A DNA stretch of 42,909 bases. Origin: JAVBKV01 sp031553885 (GTDB lineage: Bacteria > Bacteroidota > Bacteroidia > Bacteroidales > Azobacteroidaceae). Within the stretch, counting starts at the first letter, position 1. Each line of letters starts with the position of its first letter. The stretch lies in the NCBI GenBank assembly GCA_031553885.1, contig JAVBKV010000056.1, positions 1-42,909 of the forward strand. Reading direction: 5' to 3'. The notes under the pieces are model-generated. The model was not told the origin of the DNA. It worked only from the letters and a program-made list of their open reading frames with translations, and ran no database searches. Shown in pieces: positions 1-8,241 of the stretch. The position numbers and the translations under genes are program-made.

Positions 1-55
1 AGCCTAAAGTATGCAAAAAAAGGGAGATAAAAGGAATGTAATAACCTGAAAACAG

Positions 56-111
56 AAATAGTCGAAAAAAAAGCATGAATGATGAATCTATTGCTCTTTT
101 TTCGACTATTT
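56..111. terminator. Long AT-rich hairpin, possible bidirectional terminator
   Basis: Positions 56-70 and 97-111 are perfect inverted complements (15 bp, core AATAGTCGAAAAAA). Allowing one mismatch, the stem extends inward to 56-75 / 92-111. Each arm carries an A- or T-run, so a transcript from either side would form a stem rich in U. It may end a gene lying left of the window, but no flanking gene is visible to confirm this. It could also be the end of a small mobile element. Confidence 0.4.
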
Positions 112-211
112 TATTGGTCTTTTAGCGAATTGGCCTGCAGAAAATAGCGGTTTTATAGCCTTTATTTTATTAATTATATTTTTCAAGTAGAATAAAAGTA
201 TTGAATAATTA

Positions 212-242
212 TTTGAAATATCACTTTTTAATATTATTTTTA
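212..242 (+). promoter_or_regulatory. Candidate Bacteroidetes promoter
   Basis: TTTG at 212-215 is followed after 19 bases by TATTTTTA at 235-242. This is one base from the TAnnTTTG consensus, with the expected spacing. It points at the hairpin-ended stretch 248-326, where no protein gene is visible. Confidence 0.35.
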
Positions 243-247
243 CACCG

Positions 248-326
248 AAAATTATTACATTCCAAATCTCAAATTTGGAGAATTTATGCAAGTCTGAACT
301 TGGGAAAGTTTGGACTTGCGTTTTTT
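248..326 (+). ncRNA. Possible small RNA ending in a terminator
   Basis: Between the candidate promoter at 212-242 and the terminator at 288-326 lie about 80 bases without a credible reading frame. They contain two hairpins: a short one (CCAAAT...ATTTGG near 262-278) and the long terminator stem. This promoter-hairpin-terminator layout is what a small regulatory RNA would show. No known RNA family was recognised, and the call rests on layout alone. Confidence 0.25.
288..326 (+). terminator. Rho-independent terminator
   Basis: Bases 288-301 pair with 306-319 in a 14-bp stem with two G-T pairs and a GGGA loop. The stem is followed by G and six T (321-326). Orientation is plus. No protein gene upstream in the window would use it, which is why a small RNA is suggested. 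Confidence 0.6.
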
Positions 327-509
327 ATTCATCTTCCAAAGGTCATTTTTAATTATTTCAAAATGGCGTACCTATGAGAAGATAACACTTTCGAAAGAGA
401 AAAATCAGCCTGATAGTTGAATGATATATGTTCGTTGAAGATAATTGGTCAACTCCTTCAACGAACCATTTGTTCTTTCAGTTGTTAATTAGAAAATTAA
501 GCAACTAAA

Positions 510-898
510 ATGATGAAATTTAATAACCCGATATTATATATTATTACCTGGTATTTGTGTGCATGCACAGAATAAACCGTTCGAAGGAGTTACAGCCACA
601 AATTTGGAGAATATCCGTTATCCTTTCCCTTCTCATTTTATTACACTTGATATTCAAGGGGAACAACTTGAAATGGAGTATATGGGTGTTGTACATCCGG
701 ATAAACCGATTGGCTACGCGTTTCACACTCATGTTTCCGGAACGGGTATCCCAGGCATGATTTTTACACAACCGGTGTGTTATGAATTTCAACATATTAA
801 ACTTCCGACTCTTTTGATAATCGGACAAAGAGACAGAACAGCCCTGACAAAGGACAAGGCGCCGGAAGCAGTTAATTGACTTCTTGAAGAAAGAATAA
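510..898 (+). pseudogene. Remnant of a secreted alpha/beta hydrolase
   Basis: Three pieces of one alpha/beta-hydrolase-fold protein are visible, out of register. ATG at 510 starts a signal-peptide-like stretch that needs a frameshift near 540 to reach the frame with HAQNKPFEGVTATNLENI (from about 559). That frame gives the family-like N-terminal strand (FITLDIQGEQLEMEYM) and then jumps to a C-terminal part (FTQPVCYEFQHIKLPTLLII, GQRDRTAL). A second frame change near 869 gives a natural end, QLIDFLKKE then TAA at 896-898. The nucleophile-elbow region is missing: roughly 150 residues are replaced by a short unrelated stretch at about 711-757. The gene is dead. The family call is from memory of related sequences; the frameshifts and deletions are read directly. 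Confidence 0.7.
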
Positions 899-917
899 CA
901 ACACAACCGAAGCCAGG

Positions 918-2561
918 TCAATTCAACAGATTTCTCAAAGATACCGGCAGATAAAATGTATTGTTTTTATCCACATAAACAACCACGCTGTTCAACTTCA
1001 CTTCTTTTCCGTTGAGCAGTACCAGGTTGGTATTCGGATAAATTTCCAATTTCTTCTTTTTATTCTTTACTTCCAGCTTGGGAGAATCTTTCTTTTCCGG
1101 ATCGATGATCGTACAGGTATAGTTCCTGAATACATCCGTATGCTTGGCAAAATATTCTCCGGTCAACTCTTCCAGAGACTGTTGCAACCCTAGCGATTGG
1201 CGAAGATAGGTATTAATCTCCTGGTTGGTCTTAAAACCGGCGATTCGATTAGGGGTCGGATCATAAACCGCCAGAAAGACCTCTTCTCCGGTATGTCCTC
1301 CGGTTGTAAAACCAAAACAGGTACGACTATCTAAAATTTTGGCGACCACTTTAACCAGTTTACTGCCTTTCATCCGTTCCTCATCGGTCAACGAACTCTT
1401 GGAATAATCGGCACATTGAATCATCTCCTGGTATTCACTGTCGGTAAGCTCGATACCTGTGTATTCCTTCACCACTGAGCGAACCTCCGACGCATCGGTC
1501 TTGTGTAATTTTTCAATCAGCCCTTCTCCTGTAATTTTATATTGAGAGATACCTTTGAAAAGTTCATCCTTAGTCAACGTACTGTAATCTTTACATTTGC
1601 TCGATCCGATACTGAATCCACTGTTTCCATGGTCCGGCAGAATAATGACTACCGTTTCCCCGTTTTTCTTAGCAAAGTCCAGGGCGACACCACATGCTTT
1701 GTCGAAAGCGAGCATGTCGGTAATCAGAGCAATCGGATCATTGGCATGCGCCGCCCAGTCGATTTTACTACCTTCTACCATCAGGAAGAATCCATTAGGA
1801 TTAGTCGACAGTTTTTCGATTGCCTTACCGGCCATCTCTGCCAGAGAGGGTTGTTTTTCCGGATCACGATCCAGGTCGTACGACATATCCCTTTCCGCAA
1901 AAAGCGCCCACATCTTATTTCCCTTATAGTTCCGGAATCCAGTCATATCGTTGAGAAAAACGCCACAACCTTCTTTTTCTAAATAAACCTTCATCGAATC
2001 ATCGATCAACCGGGCACCTCCCCCGATCACCACATCCAGTCCGTTGTGAACCATCTGAGGCGCAATCCAGTTGTACCGGCTCCGGTTGTAGCTATGAGCC
2101 GAGCAATCGGCTGGAGTAGCATGAGGAAATTCACACGTGCAGACCAATCCGACAGACTTATTCTGGGTAATTCTTGCCGCTTCCAGGACTGTCATCAGCG
2201 GTTGATAAGCCTTTGTTGAATCCATGGGCAGGATATCGTTTTCAGGATCAGGCGTAGGATAAGTAGATACCCAACCTGCGCGGCTCGGAACTCCGGTCAT
2301 GTAACAGGAAGTCGTAGGAGCCGAGTCTCCGATCGGAGCGTTGGAAGAAAAAGTAAGCACCGTTCCGCAAATATAAGGGTCCAGATTCAAGTTCGGCTTG
2401 TCCGGCTGGTTGTACCGCTGATACCAACGGGCAGCGGAAACCGTAGCCAACGAAGTCCCGTCGGGAATCATCAATATGACGTTTTTGATCTTTTTATCCT
2501 GGGCAACAAGATTGCCGATTATCAATAAGGAAAGCAACAACAAACAACCGATCTTTTTCAT
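918..2561 (-). CDS. phoA: Alkaline phosphatase, exported
   Basis: A 547-residue phosphomonoesterase of the PhoA superfamily, expected to release phosphate from organic phosphomonoesters outside the cytoplasm. A signal peptide is clear (residues 1-20, ending NLVA before Q21). Metal and catalytic motifs follow the family order: an Asp in MIPDGTS (D34), the nucleophile pair Asp-Ser in GDSAPTTS (D79-S80), EGSKIDWAAHAND (the metal-ligand segment seen as ESxxIDxxxH in relatives), LPDHGNSGF and TGGHTGEE. Codon 1 is ATG with Lys-Lys behind it, as expected for a signal peptide. It stands alone on the minus strand, with 185 bases of repeat-rich DNA separating it from trxB upstream. No Pho-type regulatory site could be recognised. 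Enzyme class is secure; the symbol is by analogy. Confidence 0.92.
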   Translation of the reverse strand: MKKIGCLLLLSLLIIGNLVAQDKKIKNVILMIPDGTSLATVSAARWYQRYNQPDKPNLNLDPYICGTVLTFSSNAPIGDSAPTTSCYMTGVPSRAGWVSTYPTPDPENDILPMDSTKAYQPLMTVLEAARITQNKSVGLVCTCEFPHATPADCSAHSYNRSRYNWIAPQMVHNGLDVVIGGGARLIDDSMKVYLEKEGCGVFLNDMTGFRNYKGNKMWALFAERDMSYDLDRDPEKQPSLAEMAGKAIEKLSTNPNGFFLMVEGSKIDWAAHANDPIALITDMLAFDKACGVALDFAKKNGETVVIILPDHGNSGFSIGSSKCKDYSTLTKDELFKGISQYKITGEGLIEKLHKTDASEVRSVVKEYTGIELTDSEYQEMIQCADYSKSSLTDEERMKGSKLVKVVAKILDSRTCFGFTTGGHTGEEVFLAVYDPTPNRIAGFKTNQEINTYLRQSLGLQQSLEELTGEYFAKHTDVFRNYTCTIIDPEKKDSPKLEVKNKKKKLEIYPNTNLVLLNGKEVKLNSVVVYVDKNNTFYLPVSLRNLLN

Positions 2562-2586
2562 TTTTATCTATTTATGAGTGACCTTT

Positions 2587-2727
2587 ATCCCCCTCTGGAG
2601 GGGGCAGGGGGAGGATTGTAGACTCTCGAAAATCCTAAATCAACAAAGTATCTCCCAATTATTTTTTTAATTCTTAATTCTTAGTTCTTTGCAAAATCCT
2701 CCCTCTACCTCCTCCAGAGGGGAGAGG
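2587..2727. repeat. Inverted GGAG/CTCC-rich element between phoA and trxB
   Basis: About 31 bases at 2587-2617 recur as an imperfect reverse complement at 2695-2727, with a core of CCCCTCTGGAGG. About 78 AT-rich bases containing a heptamer tract separate them. The left arm is itself palindromic (CCCCTC TG GAGGGG). The arrangement resembles a miniature inverted-repeat element or intergenic palindromic unit. No gene lies inside. Confidence 0.6.
2663..2690. repeat. TTAATTC heptamer tract
   Basis: A short run of the 7-base unit TTAATTC (one unit degenerate) lies inside the inverted element above. The same unit recurs at 3686-3725 and, as variants, at 12915-13004 and 15002-15045. Confidence 0.5.
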
Positions 2728-2746
2728 CTGACGCTCGTTTATTTTT

Positions 2747-3685
2747 TTATTTTCCGATCGAACTCAAGTACCGTTCCGCTTCGATCGCCGCCATACAACC
2801 CGTTCCGGCTGCAGTAATGGCCTGCTTGTAATGCGGATCAGCAACATCTCCGGCAGCAAAAACTCCAGGAAGATTAGTCCGGGGAGTACCCGGCACTACG
2901 TTTATATATCCTTGTTCATCGGTTTTTATATATGGTTTGAAAACATCAGAATTAGGCTGATGTCCGATTGCCAGGAAAAAACCGTCTATCGCAATATCCA
3001 CTTTTTCTTCATCCGGCTCGCCAAGATGTTTGACCAGATGAGCTCCCTCTACTCCATTTTCACCAAACAATCCGATGGTGTTGTGTTCAAAAAGCACTTC
3101 AATTTTAGGATGGTTCAAGACCCTCTCCTGCATGATTTTGGAAGCCCGGAGGTAATCCTTACGAACAATCATATATACCTTTGCCGCTAATCCGGCTAAG
3201 TAAATCGCTTCCTCGCAAGCCGTATCTCCACCTCCCACTACGGCTACCGTTTTTTTACGGTAGAAAAATCCGTCGCAGGTAGCACATGCTGATACTCCCT
3301 GACCGGCATACTTGGTTTCGTCAGGCAAACCTAAGTACTTGGCCGTAGCTCCGGTTGCAATAATCAACGCTTCCGCCTCAATCACCGTATTTTCATCGAT
3401 TGTCAACCGATAAGGAGTTTGAGAAAGATCGGAAGCCGTAACGATACCCGGACGCAGATCTGCTCCGAAACGCATGGCCTGTTTTCTAAGTTCTTCCATC
3501 ATTTCCGGACCTGTAATTCCCTCCGGATAACCGGGAAAATTTTCCACTTCCGTCGTTGTTGTCAACTGTCCTCCCGGCTGTATTCCTTCATACAAAACCG
3601 GAGACAAATTCGCTCTTGAAGCATAAATAGCTGCCGTATATCCTGCCGGACCGGAACCCACAATAAGACACCTTACCTTTTCCAC
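2747..3685 (-). CDS. trxB: Thioredoxin reductase
   Basis: A 312-residue FAD- and NADPH-dependent disulphide reductase that keeps thioredoxin reduced in the cytoplasm. Visible motifs are the N-terminal FAD site GSGPAGYTAA (from residue 10), the redox pair Cys-Ala-Thr-Cys (in SACATCDGFF, about residues 133-137), the NADPH site VVGGGDTACEEA and the closing FAD motif VFAAGDV. Length matches the low-molecular-weight bacterial family. The start used is GTG at 3683-3685, because it places the FAD motif at the usual distance from the N-terminus and the DNA immediately upstream is a repeat tract. lolA ends its reading about 47 bases upstream, so trxB may be read with lolA and ftsK. Confidence 0.95.
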   Translation of the reverse strand: MEKVRCLIVGSGPAGYTAAIYASRANLSPVLYEGIQPGGQLTTTTEVENFPGYPEGITGPEMMEELRKQAMRFGADLRPGIVTASDLSQTPYRLTIDENTVIEAEALIIATGATAKYLGLPDETKYAGQGVSACATCDGFFYRKKTVAVVGGGDTACEEAIYLAGLAAKVYMIVRKDYLRASKIMQERVLNHPKIEVLFEHNTIGLFGENGVEGAHLVKHLGEPDEEKVDIAIDGFFLAIGHQPNSDVFKPYIKTDEQGYINVVPGTPRTNLPGVFAAGDVADPHYKQAITAAGTGCMAAIEAERYLSSIGK

Positions 3686-3725
3686 TCTTAATTCTTAATT
3701 CTTAATTCTTAATTTTTAACTTTTA
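3686..3725. repeat. TTAATTC heptamer tract between lolA and trxB
   Basis: Four nearly perfect tandem copies of the 7-base unit TTAATTC, then degenerate copies, directly abut the trxB start codon. They fill almost the whole gap to lolA. Confidence 0.7.
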
Positions 3726-3732
3726 ATTCCCT

Positions 3733-4383
3733 TTATCTCAGGTCAATCACTTCCACCTTCGGATATTTCTTTGTATCGAATTGGAACATACTGTCCGGGT
3801 GATTCTGTTTTACCTGGTATTTCTGAATGTAAATCACATTCTCAATCTTGTTCTTATAATAAATATGGAACATCACCGGCATAAAATCAGTCGAATTGAT
3901 TTGCAAAACAATCCGGGTCATTTCCGCCTTTTTATTTTGGGGGATCAGTTCCACTTCCTGTACTTTACGCATTTTGATATCTGTTTTTTCCCCCAGGTAT
4001 TTATAGTTACAACCTTTTTTATACATTTCCAGGATGGATGCCGGATTCAATGCCTGAACCTGATTAGCATCCGGCTCACTCACATTCACTTCTTCCGGCC
4101 CCTTCATATATACCCATTGCGTTTTTCCGTCAAACCAGGTATCCATTTCCGGAGTTGAAATATAGAACTTATTTTCTTTCAGAGCGATACTTCCATCAAA
4201 ACTCTCGGTCACATTATTCGGCACATCCTTAATGTTTAAGGTAAAAGACACAGACAATCCTCCGGACTGATTGAAAGCAGCAGAGGACTTATCTAATAAA
4301 TCTTTGGCTTTGGTATCTTTCTGAGCAAAAGTAAGAGTTGCTACAGACAAAAGCAACAGGCTGGTATAAATTATTTTTTTCAT
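3733..4383 (-). CDS. lolA: LolA-like outer-membrane lipoprotein carrier
   Basis: A 216-residue periplasmic protein with a signal peptide (MKKIIYTSLLLLSVATLTFA, cleavage before Q21). LolA proteins ferry lipoproteins from the inner-membrane Lol complex to the outer membrane. The body shows the half-barrel pattern of the LolA/LolB fold: alternating strands, an early LDKSSAAFNQ helix, SFTLNIKD, the KFYISTPEMDTWFDGKTQWV hairpin, and a late strand with TRIVLQINST. Its start codon overlaps the ftsK stop by four bases, so the two are translationally coupled. The ftsK-lolA pairing is familiar in Bacteroidetes, supporting the call. Sequence conservation in this family is low, so the exact lipoprotein role is inferred. 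Confidence 0.8.
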   Translation of the reverse strand: MKKIIYTSLLLLSVATLTFAQKDTKAKDLLDKSSAAFNQSGGLSVSFTLNIKDVPNNVTESFDGSIALKENKFYISTPEMDTWFDGKTQWVYMKGPEEVNVSEPDANQVQALNPASILEMYKKGCNYKYLGEKTDIKMRKVQEVELIPQNKKAEMTRIVLQINSTDFMPVMFHIYYKNKIENVIYIQKYQVKQNHPDSMFQFDTKKYPKVEVIDLR

Positions 4384-6851
4384 TTATCTTTTAATGTATT
4401 TAGTATTTGTTCCAATTGATATTCATCCGGGATATGAACCTGACGGGCCTTGCTTCCTTCCGCCGGACCGACAATGCCCGCTGCTTCCAGTTGATCCATA
4501 AGTCTCCCGGCACGATTGTACCCGATAGAAAACTTACGTTGAATCAACGAAGTAGAACCTTGCTGGTGAATAACAATCAGCCGTGCAGCATCATCAAACA
4601 ACGGATCCCGCTCTGAAAGGTCAACAGCTCCCGGTGCTTTTTCCCCACCATCTTCTCCTACATATTCAGGCAGCATAAAAGCTGTAGGATAGCCTTGCTG
4701 GGCACTGATAAACTGGGTGATTTTTTCCACTTCGGGCGTATCGACAAAAGCACACTGTACCCGTGTCATATCACTACCCTGGAAAAATAACATATCACCC
4801 CGGCCGATCAGTTGGTTGGCACCCGGCCCATCCAGAATCGTCCGGGAATCGATCATTGAGATTACCCGGAAAGCGATACGCGCCGGGAAGTTGGCCTTAA
4901 TGGTTCCTGTAATGATATTGGTCGTAGGCCGTTGCGTGGCAATGATCATGTGAATTCCTACCGCACGTGCCTTCTGGGCAATCCGTGCAATGGGCGATTC
5001 AATTTCTTTACCTGCTGTCATGATCAGGTCTCCGAACTCATCGATGATTACCACAATATACGGCATGAATTTATGCCCTTTCAGAGGATTCAGTCTGCGG
5101 TTAATAAATTTTTCGTTATATTCCTTGATGTTTCTCGAACCGGCTTTCATCAATAGTGCATAACGGTCGTCCATTTCCTTGGTCAACGACTTCAGGGTAT
5201 AGATTACCTTGTCAAAATCCGTAATAATCGGCTTTTCCGAATCCGGCAACTTGGCCAGGAAATGTTTCTCAATCACTGAATAAATACTGAATTCTACCAT
5301 TTTCGGGTCGACCAGCACAAATTTCAACTCCGCCGGATGTTTTTTATAAAGCAGGGATGTTATCGCCGCATTCAGTCCGACCGATTTTCCCTGTCCGGTA
5401 GCCCCGGCTACCAGTAAGTGAGGCATTTTGCACAGATCCACCATGAATACTTCATTGGTAATGGTCTTACCCAAAGCGATCGGCAGGTCGAATCTGGATT
5501 CCTGGAATTTTTTGGATGCAATAATGGATTGCATGGAAACAATCTGAGGTTCCTTGTTCGGCACTTCGATACCGATGGTTCCCTTTCCGGGCATGGGAGC
5601 GATGATACGGATACCTAACGCCGATAAGCTCATCGCGATATCATCTTCCAGGTTACGTATTTTAGCAATACGTACCCCATCTTCCGGAACTATTTCATAA
5701 AGTGTAATAGTCGGTCCGACAGTCGCCTTGATGGTTTTAATCTTGATGCCGTAATTCTCGAGCGTTTGAATAATCTTGTTTTTATTACTGTTCTGCTCTT
5801 CCATATCCACCTGCTGATCCGCCTGCTCGTATTTTTTAAGCAAGTCGACCGGAGGAGTCTGATACAAGGAAAGATCCAGGGTCGGATCATAGACACCCAG
5901 TTCTTCCAATAACTCGTTGGCTTCCTCTTCATCGTTTCGCACGATCACAAACGGAGTTTCTTCCGGTTCTCTCTCCGGAACAACATATTCTTCGTCAACC
6001 GGCTTAATGATCTCAAAACGATCATCATCCTCGCCTGCCACATCCTTATCTTCTATTCTTATAAAAGGATTATCCTCTTCTTTTTCATTTACAACCAAAA
6101 CGTTAGCCTTAGGATCTTCGGTTCCGGTTTTTCCATTTATGTCCAGATCAGTATTTTCGGGTCCTTCGTTCCACCCGGCCTGTTCCGGCTTTTCGCTCCT
6201 GGTCCTCTTTTCATTTACTTTTATTCCAGGAACTTTCGCCGTAAACATTTTCCGGATAAAAGGAATGGTTTGCCTGCTGAGTACAATCATAATGATGACA
6301 AAAAAGATCAGGATCACAAAAAAAGTTCCCGGAATTCCAATGTTCTGAATCAATGTATCAGACAAAATAAACCCATGCTTCCCTCCGATGAAAACAGCCG
6401 TATCCCTGAAAAAACGCCCGAAAAAGAAAGACAGCGCAACCGACAACCAAATCATAATGGAAGTACATAAAACAAAATCTTTCAGAAGACGGAAATACTT
6501 GACCTTCATCAGTTGCAATCCGAGCAAAGCGAAAAACAACAACAGAAGAAATGTGGAAATCCCGAACCATTCGTTCATCAGGACATTACTCAGACAAGCA
6601 CCCCGTGTACCAGTCCAGTTTTCAATACCAGGGATATTTCCGGGAAAGAAAATGGACACTCCTTCGATTTTACTCTGGTCGCTGGCACCTGTAAAAAAGA
6701 AAGAAACCATAGAGAGGGCTGCGTAAACAGTAAACATCAGGATGATCAATCCCACAACGAAGTGGGTTACCTCGCTGGCAAAAAATTGCCTGATCTTAGA
6801 AGGTTCTGAAGTATGTTTGACTTGCTTTTCCGCAAGTTTTCGTTTTGCCAT
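4380..6851 (-). CDS. ftsK: DNA translocase FtsK/SpoIIIE family
   Basis: An 823-residue septal DNA pump that moves chromosome ends through the closing septum and activates dimer resolution. The N-terminal part has four hydrophobic segments (about residues 30-200) for septal anchoring, then an acidic, low-complexity linker (about 215-320). The motor follows: Walker A GATGQGKSVG, Walker B VVIIDEFGDL, and the arginine-rich RAVGIHMIIATQRP segment. The C-terminal gamma winged helix (QRKFSIGYNRAGRLMDQLEA) recognises KOPS-type DNA sequences. Length is typical of Bacteroidetes FtsK. It is first in a unit with lolA and probably trxB; a TAACTTTG box lies 42 bases upstream. Confidence 0.96.
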   Translation of the reverse strand: MAKRKLAEKQVKHTSEPSKIRQFFASEVTHFVVGLIILMFTVYAALSMVSFFFTGASDQSKIEGVSIFFPGNIPGIENWTGTRGACLSNVLMNEWFGISTFLLLLFFALLGLQLMKVKYFRLLKDFVLCTSIMIWLSVALSFFFGRFFRDTAVFIGGKHGFILSDTLIQNIGIPGTFFVILIFFVIIMIVLSRQTIPFIRKMFTAKVPGIKVNEKRTRSEKPEQAGWNEGPENTDLDINGKTGTEDPKANVLVVNEKEEDNPFIRIEDKDVAGEDDDRFEIIKPVDEEYVVPEREPEETPFVIVRNDEEEANELLEELGVYDPTLDLSLYQTPPVDLLKKYEQADQQVDMEEQNSNKNKIIQTLENYGIKIKTIKATVGPTITLYEIVPEDGVRIAKIRNLEDDIAMSLSALGIRIIAPMPGKGTIGIEVPNKEPQIVSMQSIIASKKFQESRFDLPIALGKTITNEVFMVDLCKMPHLLVAGATGQGKSVGLNAAITSLLYKKHPAELKFVLVDPKMVEFSIYSVIEKHFLAKLPDSEKPIITDFDKVIYTLKSLTKEMDDRYALLMKAGSRNIKEYNEKFINRRLNPLKGHKFMPYIVVIIDEFGDLIMTAGKEIESPIARIAQKARAVGIHMIIATQRPTTNIITGTIKANFPARIAFRVISMIDSRTILDGPGANQLIGRGDMLFFQGSDMTRVQCAFVDTPEVEKITQFISAQQGYPTAFMLPEYVGEDGGEKAPGAVDLSERDPLFDDAARLIVIHQQGSTSLIQRKFSIGYNRAGRLMDQLEAAGIVGPAEGSKARQVHIPDEYQLEQILNTLKDK

Positions 6852-6892
6852 AAAAATAAAAGTTCAATACTATTTGACGAGTTGAGGACCGA

Positions 6893-6900
6893 CAAAGTTA
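6893..6900 (-). promoter_or_regulatory. -7 box of the ftsK promoter
   Basis: On the minus strand this reads TAACTTTG, a full match to TAnnTTTG, 42 bases ahead of the ftsK ATG. No clear TTTG is visible at the usual spacing upstream, so only the -7 element is supported. Confidence 0.5.
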
Positions 6901-6918
6901 CACAAAAATCTGAAAATT

Positions 6919-7866
6919 TCACATGCGAATGGAAGATAAACTTTTTGCAGCAAAATTAAAGTCGCGAACTAAATTTGCCACCACTTCTGCTGCCTCCGGT
7001 ATATCTTCGATCAGGGATGTCACCTGGCCGATCTCCAACTCTCCTTCCTGGAGATTTCCTTCGAAAATACCTTTTTTAGCCCGTCCCCTCCCAAGCAATT
7101 CACGCAATTCATCTACTGTAGCGCCTTTGCTCTCGGCCGTTTCCACCTGATAAAAAAAGTCATTTTTAATCAAACGGGTCGGAACTACTTTTTTCAAAGT
7201 CAACATAGTTTCCCCCTCACCCGCTTCCACGCACCGTTGCTTAAACGCTTCTCCGGCAGAACTCTCTCTGGTGACTGCAAAACGGCTACCGATCTGAACA
7301 CCCTCGGCACCTAAAGCCATTACGGCCAGCATCCCCTCTCCGGTGGCAATTCCTCCTGCCGCAATCAGGGGAATCGTTATGCTACGACGAACCTGCGGAA
7401 TCAATACCAACGTAGTGGTTTCTTCCCTTCCGTTATGCCCTCCGGCCTCAAATCCCTCTGCCACAACAGCATCTACCCCGGCATCCTGAGCTTTAAGGGC
7501 AAACTTAGCACTGGAAACAACATGCACGACCGTAATTCCGTTTTCCTTCAACCGTTGCGTCCAAGTTTTGGGATTTCCAGCCGAAGTAAAAACAATCCTT
7601 ACCCCTTCTTCGATAATCAATTGCATAATCGTTTCAATTTCGGGATACAACAAAGGAACATTTACCCCGAAAGACCTACCGGTCGCCTCCCGGCATTTAC
7701 GGATGTGCTCACGCAAAGTTTCCGGATGCATGGATCCTGCTCCCAGTAATCCTAGCCCGCCGGCATTACTGACTGCCGAAGCCAGTCGCCACCCGCTGCA
7801 CCAAACCATTCCAGCCTGCACAATGGGATATTGAATCTGAAACAACGAAGTTATCCTGTTTTCCAT
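6919..7866 (-). CDS. FabK-like enoyl-ACP reductase / nitronate monooxygenase family
   Basis: A 315-residue FMN-dependent TIM-barrel oxidoreductase. The N-terminus (ITSLFQIQYPIVQAGM), the GLGLLGAGSM loop, FGVNVPLL, EGFEAGGHNG, PLIAAGGIATGEGM and GVQIGSRFAVTRES follow the order known from FabK, the flavin enoyl-ACP reductase of fatty-acid synthesis. Nitronate monooxygenases share the fold, and sequence alone does not separate them. The open frame extends 24 codons further upstream. I use ATG at 7864-7866 because the -7 box lies at 7896-7903, inside that extension, and because the FabK family begins at this point. A second, more distant member is encoded at 34551-35621. Confidence 0.85.
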   Translation of the reverse strand: MENRITSLFQIQYPIVQAGMVWCSGWRLASAVSNAGGLGLLGAGSMHPETLREHIRKCREATGRSFGVNVPLLYPEIETIMQLIIEEGVRIVFTSAGNPKTWTQRLKENGITVVHVVSSAKFALKAQDAGVDAVVAEGFEAGGHNGREETTTLVLIPQVRRSITIPLIAAGGIATGEGMLAVMALGAEGVQIGSRFAVTRESSAGEAFKQRCVEAGEGETMLTLKKVVPTRLIKNDFFYQVETAESKGATVDELRELLGRGRAKKGIFEGNLQEGELEIGQVTSLIEDIPEAAEVVANLVRDFNFAAKSLSSIRM

Positions 7867-7895
7867 AAAGTCAATCAATCTGAAATTATTTCCTG

Positions 7896-7903
7896 CAAAG
7901 GTA
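7896..7903 (-). promoter_or_regulatory. -7 box of the FabK-like gene
   Basis: The minus strand reads TACCTTTG, a full match to TAnnTTTG, 30 bases ahead of the ATG at 7866. This decides the shorter start, since a longer protein would begin upstream of the promoter. Confidence 0.5.
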
Positions 7904-8011
7904 AAAGAAAGTAATTTATCCGGAAAATACTGAAACAACTATCTAAAGAAATCCCAATTCCCTCAATCATACTTTCTCTCCCTGTTGCTGACAACAGACT
8001 CTCCAACCAAC

Positions 8012-8060
8012 AGGCGCGCCAGCGCCGAAATCTCAATGGCCCCATGCGTCAGCGTGGGGA
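8012..8060. repeat. REP-like double hairpin, copy 1
   Basis: Two small GC-rich hairpins in tandem. GGCGC-GCCA-GCGCC (8013-8026) has a 5-bp stem and four-base loop. CCCCATGC-GTCA-GCGTGGGG (about 8040-8059) has an 8-bp stem with one T-G pair and a four-base loop. The same 50-base unit occurs at 29690-29740 with only the AT-rich spacer differing. The form matches REP/BIME-type repeats spread by single-strand transposases, though no such transposase is in the window. Confidence 0.75.
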
Positions 8061-8168
8061 ATTCAATAATCGGGGAATTCATCCAATCACAAATTTCCAA
8101 TCAATCCAAATCTACTTAATGTTTATTATTTATTTTTAACACATAAAATCCGGAAATATCATTGAATA

Positions 8169-8200
8169 TTTGGAAGAACCAATAAAAAAGCCTAATTTTG
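8169..8200 (+). promoter_or_regulatory. Promoter of the rimP-nusA-infB operon
   Basis: TTTG at 8169-8172, 20 bases, then TAATTTTG at 8193-8200: a full Bacteroidetes promoter. It lies 66 bases ahead of the rimP ATG and so leaves a structured leader. Confidence 0.7.
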
Positions 8201-8221
8201 CAAACGAAAAATTTAAGGAGG

Positions 8222-8241
8222 AGGGGGGCGACAGCCCCCTT
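8222..8241 (+). promoter_or_regulatory. GC-rich hairpin in the rimP leader
   Basis: GGGGGC (8224-8229) and GCCCCC (8234-8239) form a 6-bp stem with a GACA loop, extendable by A-T and G-T pairs, followed by TTCTTCGATTTT. It lies between the promoter and the rimP start. It could act as an attenuator, which would fit the autogenous control known for nusA operons in E. coli, or be a single REP-like unit. Both readings are inference. Confidence 0.4.

Noticed and set aside
106..291. Minus-strand 61-codon frame in the left intergenic region
   Set aside because: Low-complexity, AT-driven composition, no family resemblance, and it overlaps the hairpins and the candidate small RNA.
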